A model generated the notes under the pieces. The model was not told the origin of the DNA, did not search any database, and saw nothing but the letters and a program-made list of their open reading frames with translations. From an uncultured Candidatus Poseidoniales archaeon (lineage in GTDB: Archaea; Thermoplasmatota; Poseidoniia; Poseidoniales; Thalassarchaeaceae), in assembly GCA_902625325.1 (NCBI GenBank), contig CACOAW010000005.1:41997-105996 (forward strand): DNA of 64,000 nucleotides, given 5' to 3'. The position numbers and the translations under genes were made by a program. Positions 29,271-37,721 of the stretch are shown piece by piece. Positions within the stretch are counted from its first letter, which is position 1. Each line of letters starts with the position of its first letter.

Positions 29271-31094
29271 ATGAGGGCCGTTGTCATTCAACTCAGTCTG
29301 CTAGTCCTCCTCTCCTCCTCCATCGCCATTGGCGAGCACAGCCCAGAAGGTGCCGGGACGGTGCCATTGATGCCGGACCCCCCCGAGGGCGAGTGGTACG
29401 TCCATGACATGGCTGGCGTGATATCCGAGCAGACCGAGGCCGAGTACGAGAATGAGTTATCGAGGATTAACGACGAGAGGGGCGTCCTGGTCAGGCTGGT
29501 GACGGTGAGCAGCATGAAACAGGCCAGCAACGGAATCTGCATGGGCGTCTCCTACAACTTCTGCTGGGACACGGAGTACTTCTCCGAAGACAATGGCTAC
29601 GCGAGGCAAATGTTCAGGCACTTCGGAATGGAAGGCGGGGACCAGCCGAGCATGCTGATAGCCCTCTCTACCGAGGACCGCCAGTTCAAGTTCGTGATGC
29701 CGGGCCTGTCGAAGACGACCCAGCGAGTCTCCCAGGGAGTCTTCGAAGATGGGTCATACAGGCTCAGCGAAGCCGCGGACATGTACGACCGCGATGATTA
29801 CATCTTTGAGTGGGACGGTTGGCAACGGTACCCCGGTGAGTGCGTCTGGGAGGGGGCCGGCGCGGAGTGGGTCAACAACTCGTGGCACTGCTACATGGAG
29901 ACCGATATGGACGGCTATCCATATTGGGACGTAAATTGGTACTTGTGCGAGAGCCACAATGACAACTGGTGGTGCACCGACGAGTACGGCCAGGACCCTG
30001 CCCACGGTGACTCAGAGAATGCTAGCCTGATGGCTCCGCCGCCCGAACCAGAGGGGCACGACTACTCCCGGGGCAACCTGTGGGAGGAGGCCCTCTCCTA
30101 CTACGTGTACGAGTCAGGCAAGCTTGTCTCCATAGAGCCGTGGGCGCTTTCCGTGCACTTGGCCGTCTACGCCATCGGGGCGCTCGGGCTGATCGCCCTA
30201 ATCTGGACATTGGGAAGTAACTTCCTCGAGGTATCCAGACAAAGGGAGTATGACCTCGCGAGGGAGCGACTGACCTACGCCTACGCCAGGAGGAGGGCGG
30301 ACCTGTCCCTCAAGAGCCTGAAGGGAGACGAGGACGGGACGGTCTTCGAGACCATGGCAGACCAGATAGAGTCCCTCTCCATCGAGCTGAGGAAGGACCC
30401 CGAGGAGATTCTCGGTTTACTGCTTTCAGATAAAGACGACCATGATCGAGACCGGGACCTTGAGAAGATCTGCGCAGAGCTCAACAAGAGGGCCGACGAC
30501 GCAGGGGTGTCCGGTCAGGTCACCATCCCCGACGTGGACATGACCTGGGAGGTAGGCATGCTCAAGGAGGCAGGAGACAGGTGGGACAGGGTGAACAGGG
30601 TGGCAGTGCCCCTAGGCCTGGCCGTGCTGGCTACAGGCTTGTACCTCGGCCTCGGACTGAATGCGGGCGGACCCTTCTCCCTCGGCGAATGGGCCTTTGA
30701 AAACCCAGGATACCTATTCGAAGGTGGCGGATTCGGCACCATTTTGATGATTACAGCCATCTTCCCGTTCGCCGCGATGGTGCAGGGTCTGATGGACAGC
30801 GACGAGCTCGTCCGCGCCGTCGCCCCTCCCAGGAACCCCCTTCTCCCGATACGGAGGCCTTCCCCGAGTCTCAGGGTTGCCGACACTCACAACATGGTTA
30901 TCCCTGCCTCATTGGCCGGGGCCTTCGTCTCCTCACGCTACTTGGTCAGAAGCGCTGGGTTCGACGAGCACGGCAACGAGATCTACGAGACTGAGAGGAG
31001 CCACAGCGGTGGCGGTGGCGGAAGCGACGGTGGCGGTGGCTGCGGTGGCGGTGGCTGCGGTGGCGGTGGCTGCGGTGGCGGAGGCGGATTCTGA
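29271..31094 (+). CDS. TPM-domain membrane protein with Gly/Cys-rich C-terminal repeats
   Basis: WYVHDMAGVISEQTEAEYENELSRINDERGVLVRLVTV; TM helices; ends CGGGGCGGGGCGGGGCGGGGGF. Confidence 0.75.
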   Translation: MRAVVIQLSLLVLLSSSIAIGEHSPEGAGTVPLMPDPPEGEWYVHDMAGVISEQTEAEYENELSRINDERGVLVRLVTVSSMKQASNGICMGVSYNFCWDTEYFSEDNGYARQMFRHFGMEGGDQPSMLIALSTEDRQFKFVMPGLSKTTQRVSQGVFEDGSYRLSEAADMYDRDDYIFEWDGWQRYPGECVWEGAGAEWVNNSWHCYMETDMDGYPYWDVNWYLCESHNDNWWCTDEYGQDPAHGDSENASLMAPPPEPEGHDYSRGNLWEEALSYYVYESGKLVSIEPWALSVHLAVYAIGALGLIALIWTLGSNFLEVSRQREYDLARERLTYAYARRRADLSLKSLKGDEDGTVFETMADQIESLSIELRKDPEEILGLLLSDKDDHDRDRDLEKICAELNKRADDAGVSGQVTIPDVDMTWEVGMLKEAGDRWDRVNRVAVPLGLAVLATGLYLGLGLNAGGPFSLGEWAFENPGYLFEGGGFGTILMITAIFPFAAMVQGLMDSDELVRAVAPPRNPLLPIRRPSPSLRVADTHNMVIPASLAGAFVSSRYLVRSAGFDEHGNEIYETERSHSGGGGGSDGGGGCGGGGCGGGGCGGGGGF

Positions 31095-31250
31095 ATCGGG
31101 CAATATGGCGAGGATGATTAGTCGTTAGAATCGATAGAATGAATGACAATTGCATAACCAAGGAAGTAGGCTTCTGACGTATCGCAAAGGGGTCATTGGT
31201 TAGACGCTGTATTGTCAAAATGAGGTAGGTTAAACCCCCAATCGATTGAA

Positions 31251-31856
31251 GTGATAATAGCCTTTAGAAATGCCATGGCCATTGTTCAAACATTTTCATG
31301 GCGGAATAATCTCAATTACGGTTTCTTAGCGTTGTTGGGCGTCTCAATGACACTGTTTGGGATTCAACAGGCATTGAACCCAGCGACCGATGCATTTGGG
31401 CGTGTGCTGATCATCGGGGGTTCACTCTTTTCTTTCGGAGCTTGGAGGTTTTGGCAGGTTTCAACGACAGAAAGAACTCACCATACTACCGATCATGAAC
31501 CCTCCCCCGCCTCTGCAGAGAGGCTTCCGACAGCGCTTGCCGGAATGTCAATCAGGGATGGTTTCTACCTCCCTTTGAAGATTTACGCACCGCTTTCGAT
31601 TATATCCTACTTCAATGAGGTGCAGAATGGTTGCTTCGATCCTTTTACAAATAGTTGCCCACAACCGCCTTCATACTATTATTTGCCTCTGATTGCTGCT
31701 CTTATCCTTGCCCTGACTCTTCTGGCAAACGCCTGGAGGCTTAGGAGTCATGAGAGAGATTTTTCCAAGGGTTTAGCCTTAGGAACAGTCGTTGGTGCTT
31801 TCATCTTCTTCATATTCATGATGGGTGGTTTCTGGGGTTGGGATCTCTTCATTTAG
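31251..31856 (+). CDS. polytopic membrane protein, repeat-encoded N-terminus (copy 2); possible start ATG 31275
   Basis: N-terminal ~85 aa identical to 27794..28516; unrelated C-terminal half. Confidence 0.65.
   Translation: MIIAFRNAMAIVQTFSWRNNLNYGFLALLGVSMTLFGIQQALNPATDAFGRVLIIGGSLFSFGAWRFWQVSTTERTHHTTDHEPSPASAERLPTALAGMSIRDGFYLPLKIYAPLSIISYFNEVQNGCFDPFTNSCPQPPSYYYLPLIAALILALTLLANAWRLRSHERDFSKGLALGTVVGAFIFFIFMMGGFWGWDLFI
31298..31554 (+). repeat. 257-bp perfect inverted repeat, right copy
   Basis: See 28252-28508; spacer 2789 bp. Confidence 0.95.
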
Positions 31857-31917
31857 CGACCCTGGATTACGGAGGAACCAAGCGCCCCATCATTACACAT
31901 GGGTACGCTTTGTTTGG

Positions 31918-32364
31918 CTATTCCCTCACGTATAACTTGTAATCTCGAATATGTTTCAGTTGGTGTAGAATTCGTTTAAATTCCAATGAAAGTATCATCC
32001 AAGAGACCATTCCCAATCTACTAATCAGTAGGTTTACCGAACTCAAAATTCCCGGAGTTGTCGATCTTTCAAAACCCGCCTTTTCTAGCACAGACTGGAG
32101 TCTAGCGTCTCGTGTGTATGCGAAAAGCCGTCCATTGCCGCATTTTTCTAACAATTTATGTGATATTCCTTCACCTCTATGAGCTGGGTCTACTACCAGA
32201 CAATTGATTTCAGAGCCTCTCCACCTATTTGTTCTAGTTGCATGAGCAACTGGATTGTCGCCGTCATAGATAATTATGCTTTTTCCGGATATTCTTGCTA
32301 AAGACGGGGGCCTTAGATCCAACTCCTGGCGGAACATATCTTTCAACCAAAAAATGGCGTCCAT
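31918..32364 (-). CDS. GNAT-family N-acetyltransferase
   Basis: INCLVVDPAHRGEGISHKLLEKCG acetyl-CoA binding motif, VLEKAGFERS. Confidence 0.75.
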   Translation of the reverse strand: MDAIFWLKDMFRQELDLRPPSLARISGKSIIIYDGDNPVAHATRTNRWRGSEINCLVVDPAHRGEGISHKLLEKCGNGRLFAYTRDARLQSVLEKAGFERSTTPGILSSVNLLISRLGMVSWMILSLEFKRILHQLKHIRDYKLYVRE

Positions 32365-32400
32365 TCTAACTCCCCCGCATCCCGTAACATAGCCCCCTTC

Positions 32401-32584
32401 ATGATGTATGCGTCATTCAGGGTAGGGAATATGATGCCCCCGAGTACCACGGTTGCTTTGTGACGTATCCATAATCCAGGGGTCTACCTTCAGACCCATT
32501 GTGGTGGGCTCTGCCATTGAGGGGACCCGATGACCCTCGATGATGCCGGTGTATTCACGTTACCCTGAATTACGCATACATCAT
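32401..32584. mobile_element. MITE-like element with 24-bp terminal inverted repeats (family B, complete copy)
   Basis: ATGATGTATGCGTCATTCAGGGTA ... TACCCTGAATTACGCATACATCAT, 23/24 match; non-coding interior shared with other copies. Confidence 0.8.
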
Positions 32585-32608
32585 AGAGCGGGCCCATTAC
32601 CCCCCTAC

Positions 32609-34180
32609 ATGAGAAACAAGCCAATTCTGATTGCGATAGTAATGGTGTCTTCGTCGCTGGCCGGCTGCACAAGCGACAACTCCGAGAAGGATCTAAACGC
32701 GAGATACCAGGAGGGTTATGACGCCGGTTATGGGGATGCATACGACGCATCCTATGACGGCGTGGCCCAGCACCACTACAACGAGGGGTGGGATGACGGA
32801 TGGGGGATAGCCAACTCCGACTCCCAGACCGAAATCATGGAGCTTCGGGCTGAAATCATGGAGATGCAGGTACTTGCATCCAGCCTTAACGAGACTATCC
32901 TATCACTGCAAGATACAAACTCCGACTCCCAGGCTGAAATCATGGAGATGCAGGTACTTGCATCCAACCTCAACCAAACAATTCAAACACTGCTAGATGA
33001 AATTGACGCTGGTTTTGACGGTGCTGCCCAGCACCACTACAACGAGGGGTGGGACGATGGATGGGAGATAGCCAACTCCGACTCCCAGGCTGAAATCATG
33101 GAGCTTCAGACTGAAATCATGGAGCTTCAGGAACTGGCCTCCGGTCTGAACCAGACGATTCAATCACTGCTAGGAGAAATTAACGATCTGCAGGGACTAA
33201 CGACTAGCCTGAATGGAACAATTCAAAGCCTGCAAAACCAATTGAATGCGGCACTTATCGATTGCGGAATCGGCACAACTCTCTCGAACTTAGTTTGTGT
33301 GAGTGACAGCGTAGTTTGGGGGAGGCTTCCTTTCGAGCAAGGCACTAACCTCACCATTAACCAGGCTTTCATGGGTGGATTCACTCACCATGGAGATGGG
33401 ATGTATGCAGTAGACTTCAGTATGGATGAGGGGACCCCAGTCGTGAGTTTCAAACCCGGAGTTATCATGGACATAAAGGAGGATTCAGATACCAACTGCA
33501 TAGATGATGGAATAGAGTTAGAGGATTGTACCCACGCTAACTTTGTGAAGATAGATCATGGTGACTTCACATTCTCTACCTATCACCATCTCAAGCAGTG
33601 GTCCGTAGAAGTCGAAGTCGGAGAAATTGTAGGGTGGGGGCACCAGATAGGAAAGGTAGGAAACACCGGCTACAGTACCGGTCCGCATCTCCACTTCGAA
33701 GTCTTCAGCGGTTTTGCACTTGGGAACTCCAAGATCCCCCTCTTCGAGGAATTGGTCGGGATTTCCAACGGAATAGCATTCTCCGGACTGGAAGTTGTAT
33801 CAAACAACTCGAACACATCTTCAACCACACAAATAGCCCCATCCAATTGCCCCTCCGAAGCCTTCCTTTTCAGGGGTTTAGTGATCTCAAGTGAAATTCC
33901 GTGCTCTATGGCGGAGTATGATGTCCAATACAATTTGACCGGACACGTAATTTCTCCTGGAATGGACCTGCAAGTTGCTCAATATGTTCAGAATTCAGAG
34001 GGGAACTACTGGGCATACGATTGCATCGACACGGACAGCAATGGAAACTTCTCAACAGTCTTGGAGTGGGAGTCTACATTCCATAACGAAACTAGCTTCC
34101 TGATGATTTCAGTAACTCCAGATGATGATTGCCAGGCCTATGACGGATGGTGGACTAGCGTAGTGATTGAGTTAGTCTAG
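32609..34180 (+). CDS. lipoprotein with coiled-coil repeats and M23/LytM peptidase domain
   Basis: Lipobox SSLAGC; repeated AQHHYNEGWDDGW and AEIMEMQVLAS units; THHGDGMYAVDF and GPHLHFEVF M23 motifs; ATG 32609 preferred over 32540. Confidence 0.85.
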   Translation: MRNKPILIAIVMVSSSLAGCTSDNSEKDLNARYQEGYDAGYGDAYDASYDGVAQHHYNEGWDDGWGIANSDSQTEIMELRAEIMEMQVLASSLNETILSLQDTNSDSQAEIMEMQVLASNLNQTIQTLLDEIDAGFDGAAQHHYNEGWDDGWEIANSDSQAEIMELQTEIMELQELASGLNQTIQSLLGEINDLQGLTTSLNGTIQSLQNQLNAALIDCGIGTTLSNLVCVSDSVVWGRLPFEQGTNLTINQAFMGGFTHHGDGMYAVDFSMDEGTPVVSFKPGVIMDIKEDSDTNCIDDGIELEDCTHANFVKIDHGDFTFSTYHHLKQWSVEVEVGEIVGWGHQIGKVGNTGYSTGPHLHFEVFSGFALGNSKIPLFEELVGISNGIAFSGLEVVSNNSNTSSTTQIAPSNCPSEAFLFRGLVISSEIPCSMAEYDVQYNLTGHVISPGMDLQVAQYVQNSEGNYWAYDCIDTDSNGNFSTVLEWESTFHNETSFLMISVTPDDDCQAYDGWWTSVVIELV

Positions 34181-34384
34181 GCATCATTTAGGGTACCCAG
34201 TGATACAGATACGAATCACAGGGGTACCCAGCCAACCCTATGTTTCAGATGCGGGTCAATGGGTACGGAGATCATCGACACTAGTTGCTTGGGTTTTCAC
34301 ATAGACGGAATACACCAGTATTGATGGATTGGGACTATCTTACGGATTAGTTGAATTAATCAATCCATACCTTCTGGTAAATTT

Positions 34385-34960
34385 ATGACCGACGTCTATG
34401 TTCTCAAACTAGCAAATGGTAACTACTACGTCGGGAAAACCGATCGCGGGGAAAAACGCCTCAAAGAACACGTGGCAGGGCGTGGTGCGGAGTGGACAAA
34501 ATTGCACAAGCCGAAGGAGATTCATGCCTACTATCGTAACTATGGTGACTCAGGAGAGAAGAAGGTGTTCAATCAGATGGTAAAAAAATACGGAGCGAAG
34601 AAAGTCCGAGGGGCCCACTTCACGAAAAGGAAGGCTTCCCCTGCTGAATTGAAGAAAATGAATGAGAGAGTCGGACTCAAAAAAAGGAGCACCAAGAGGA
34701 AGGCAACAACGAGGAAGGACCCTGCAAAGAAGACCACTAAGAGGAAGGCAACAACGAGGAAAGCCCCTGCAAAGAAGACCACCAAGAGGAAGGCAACAAC
34801 GAGGAAGGCCCCTGCAAAGAAGACCACCAAGAGGACAAAAACAAGTTCAAAGAAAAGTTACAGAAAGCCTGTGAAGAGCTACAGGAAGCCAGTGAAGAGC
34901 ATCAAAAAACCAAGCCCCAGAAAATCCAACAGAAGACCTTCACCGAGAAGAAGGTACTAG
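34385..34960 (+). CDS. GIY-YIG nuclease-like domain with Lys/Arg-rich histone-H1-like tail
   Basis: VYVLKLANGNYYVGKTDRGEKRLKEHVAG; tail of TKRKATTRKAPAKKT repeats. Confidence 0.8.
   Translation: MTDVYVLKLANGNYYVGKTDRGEKRLKEHVAGRGAEWTKLHKPKEIHAYYRNYGDSGEKKVFNQMVKKYGAKKVRGAHFTKRKASPAELKKMNERVGLKKRSTKRKATTRKDPAKKTTKRKATTRKAPAKKTTKRKATTRKAPAKKTTKRTKTSSKKSYRKPVKSYRKPVKSIKKPSPRKSNRRPSPRRRY
34691..34825 (+). repeat. three tandem 45-bp coding repeats
   Basis: acc aag agg aag gca aca acg agg aag gcc cct gca aag aag (x3, near-identical). Confidence 0.85.
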
Positions 34961-35778
34961 ACCTCCTGGTTTGGTGAAATAATCTCGTCTCTATGCCAAG
35001 GCTTTGTGTTCCAGTTGGCAGGTCTTTTGAACTGATTCCTTGAGTCGTGGAAGTCATTGTAAGTCGCATTCAGGACTCCCGCTGCCTGCCAAGCCCCTCC
35101 CTCCTTGCCCTTGATGCCCCTGACGTTGAGGGACCTAGCGACTGCAGTGGCGGAGATGTCGTTTTCCTCCATCTGCCAAAACATGTAGTCGATCCTGTCC
35201 TGCTCATTCCAGTTCGGGACCAGCTTGCCGTCGTCCCTCACGTTCCACCCGTATAGGGACCGGGTGAACCTCAGGAGGTTCCTCTTCAGGTATGCCATGC
35301 CGTCCCTCGTCCTCTCGGATATCAGGCCCCTTTCCATCTCCGCGAAGACGGCCACGACCTGCAGCATGGCCCTCCCGGTAGCCGTCCCCGTGTCCAGTGC
35401 CTGCCCGTCGAAGTCGAGGAAGTGAATCGCGATGCCCATAGAGTTGAGGTCGTCTATGGTGGTAATCGCATCGGCCACGTTCCGGAACATCCTGTCCACC
35501 TTGGTGGATATCACGTGCCTGTATCGGCCCGTCTCTATCCTCTTTAGGAACAGGCCTCCCGCGGGCCTGTCGAATAGCGGGATTCCCCCGCTGACGCCTC
35601 TTTCATGGATTATGTCCCTGCTTCTGATGGTCAGGCCGCGGTACTCTGCGTAGCTCTGTATCCTTCGGGTCTGCTGAGCGAGGCTGTTGCCGTCCTCCTC
35701 CTGCGATCCGGTGGAGACCCTGACGTAGGCGAGCGCCCTTTTGCTGGCTCGGGGTTCGGACATCACGCCTAACCCCAT
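34957..35778 (-). CDS. serine recombinase (resolvase/invertase family)
   Basis: LAYVRVSTGSQEEDGNSLAQQ, STKVDRMFRNVADAI, AEMERGLISERTRDGM. Confidence 0.93.
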   Translation of the reverse strand: MGLGVMSEPRASKRALAYVRVSTGSQEEDGNSLAQQTRRIQSYAEYRGLTIRSRDIIHERGVSGGIPLFDRPAGGLFLKRIETGRYRHVISTKVDRMFRNVADAITTIDDLNSMGIAIHFLDFDGQALDTGTATGRAMLQVVAVFAEMERGLISERTRDGMAYLKRNLLRFTRSLYGWNVRDDGKLVPNWNEQDRIDYMFWQMEENDISATAVARSLNVRGIKGKEGGAWQAAGVLNATYNDFHDSRNQFKRPANWNTKPWHRDEIISPNQEV

Positions 35779-35829
35779 CCACCTACAGATTATAAGAAGT
35801 TCGAAATGCCGCGCAGTACAACGTTTTTG

Positions 35830-35861
35830 TCTATAGATTCATGTGGCTTAATCTATAGATT
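35830..35861. promoter_or_regulatory. paired 10-bp repeats in divergent intergenic region
   Basis: TCTATAGATT at 35830-35839 and 35852-35861, start-to-start 22 bp; second lies in palindrome AATCTATAGATT. Confidence 0.5.
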
Positions 35862-35880
35862 AAAATCCAAAAATGCATAG

Positions 35881-37470
35881 ATGTTTTTCCCTATTTTCTA
35901 TATACGTATAATTAACCCAATATATGTGAGAGGTGCAAAACTAGTCGATGTCTACCCAGAGTTAGCTGAGCAAATAGACCTCTCAAAACTCACGGTCAAT
36001 GTATCCTCAATCACTGTCAAATCACATCTCAAAATAGACTGGTCCTGTCCAATAGACCTAGACCATAGATGGCCAGCTGCCGTCTCTAATAGAACTACGA
36101 CGTATGAGAAGCGAGGTGGCCTCACTAAGGAAGATGGCACGACATGGGGGTGTCCTTTCTGCGGCAAAGTGAAGCCTTCCAAGGGTTACAATTTGAAACT
36201 CAAACTCGCTGAAGTAAATCTAACTCACAAATGGCTAGGTAAGGACGCAGATGGCGAAGAGGTAGATTTCGAACGAATCATGCCATACACTCCAACTCAC
36301 TACGCTTGGTTATGTGATTCCTGTGACAACGAGTACTTGTCACAACCCAAGGATGTCTTCAGGGAGGGCCGTCGAAGGAGGAAATACTGCTCAGATTGCA
36401 AAAATATTGAGAGGGGGAAAAAATATCAGAAGAGTCAACTGAAAAGGGCAGGAAGTTTGTTAGATCATAGGCCCGATGTTGTAAATCACTGGGACTATGA
36501 AAAAAACGATGACAAGCCCGAGGACGTATCGCCTCAGGCGCACCAAAGTAGATATTTTATCTGCAAAGTTGGACATGGAAGCTATCCAATCCTGATTTAC
36601 AACTGGTACAGGGGGGTTAGATGTCCAGATTGTAGTACCCAAACCAGCGTACCAGAAATTAGAATCTTCTCTGAGTTAGCCAAGGTTACAAAAAATGTAA
36701 GATGGAGAGATAAAATAGGCGGTAAAGAGATTGATATTATCTTGGACGATGAAAAGATTGGTATCGAAGTTGACGGTTACCCATGGCATAAAGACAAACT
36801 CGATGAAGATATAAAGAAAGACGAAGTTCTGAAAAATCAAGGTTACAGTTCCTTACGCGTCAGGGACATACGCCTAGAAAGGTATCCAGGAAATTCAATC
36901 GAGGTCGACCTTTCAAAGTTTGATTATTCCGATTTTCTCACCTTACTATCGTCTCTCATCGAAATAACAGGTGATAGGAATTGGATAAGGTCCGCGATGG
37001 AAAGAAGCGATTTCTCTGCTGAAGATGAATTCAGGAAGATAACGGAAAGACTCCCAAGACCCGCCCCGGAGGAGTCCCTTCTTGCAGAATTTCCTGAGGC
37101 ATCAAATTGGTGGGACTACGAGAAAAATCATCCTCTGAAGCCAGAATACTTCACTACTGTTTCTAATCGGGAGTTTTTCTGGCAGTGTAAGGAGGGCCAC
37201 ACATTCAAGAGAAAAATCAATCGACAATTTAGAAGGGAGAGGAAGGGCAATGAAAGAGGTGGCGTCGGCCTATGTCCATATTGTCCGAAACCAAAGATAG
37301 TGAAGATTGGCCAGGAGATAGAAATTGAAGGTGAGAAGTTCACCAGCCTTACGGCAGCATGTCGTCATTATGGAATATCAAGATCAGCCTGCTATCATTA
37401 CTCAAAATACCATAATGTCCCCTTAGAACAAGTCATTAAGGATAGAATAGAAGACCGAATTTCGCAATAA
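35881..37470 (+). CDS. Zn-ribbon (PF14311/DUF4379-like) protein with PD-(D/E)XK/Vsr-like nuclease region and terminal HTH
   Basis: Multiple CxxC ribbons; KEIDIILDDEKIGIEVDGYPWHKD; repeated NWWDYEKNHPLKPEYFTTVSNREFFWQCKEGH; FTSLTAACRHYGISRSACYHYSK. An in-frame GTG near 35926 is a plausible alternative start. Confidence 0.75.
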   Translation: MFFPIFYIRIINPIYVRGAKLVDVYPELAEQIDLSKLTVNVSSITVKSHLKIDWSCPIDLDHRWPAAVSNRTTTYEKRGGLTKEDGTTWGCPFCGKVKPSKGYNLKLKLAEVNLTHKWLGKDADGEEVDFERIMPYTPTHYAWLCDSCDNEYLSQPKDVFREGRRRRKYCSDCKNIERGKKYQKSQLKRAGSLLDHRPDVVNHWDYEKNDDKPEDVSPQAHQSRYFICKVGHGSYPILIYNWYRGVRCPDCSTQTSVPEIRIFSELAKVTKNVRWRDKIGGKEIDIILDDEKIGIEVDGYPWHKDKLDEDIKKDEVLKNQGYSSLRVRDIRLERYPGNSIEVDLSKFDYSDFLTLLSSLIEITGDRNWIRSAMERSDFSAEDEFRKITERLPRPAPEESLLAEFPEASNWWDYEKNHPLKPEYFTTVSNREFFWQCKEGHTFKRKINRQFRRERKGNERGGVGLCPYCPKPKIVKIGQEIEIEGEKFTSLTAACRHYGISRSACYHYSKYHNVPLEQVIKDRIEDRISQ

Positions 37471-37593
37471 ATATCCCACTAAATCTGTCAATCGACTATC
37501 TATTTCGCACTATTTTACAGGGGCCTGTAAACCCTCCCAATATATCACAATGGAATTGTTGTGACCGAGGGACTGTGCGCAATTACATACCCT

Positions 37594-37716
37594 AGGGAAC
37601 ATTCCATGGACATCAGCTTGGGGTTTTACTAATCTCATCATTACAACCTAGGGGCCTACCTTGTGCCCCCTGATGATGGATGGATAGCCATCATCCGTCT
37701 TTTTCATCGATAGATA
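37594..37716 (+). repeat. family A intergenic repeat with GATGATGG/CCATCATC hairpin, copy 1
   Basis: AGGGAACATTCCATGGACATC...CATCATTACAACCTAGG...GATGATGGATGGATAGCCATCATCCGTCTTTTTCAT. Confidence 0.75.
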
Positions 37717-37721
37717 ATATC

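Noticed and set aside
34691-34825. 45-bp tandem repeats as CRISPR or satellite
   Set aside because: They are in frame and encode the Lys-rich tail of the GIY-YIG protein.
28252-35778. Claim that the nearby serine recombinase inverts the 28.5-31.3 kb cassette
   Set aside because: No short crossover site was recognised in the 257-bp repeats; ordinary homologous recombination or gene conversion explains the identity equally well.
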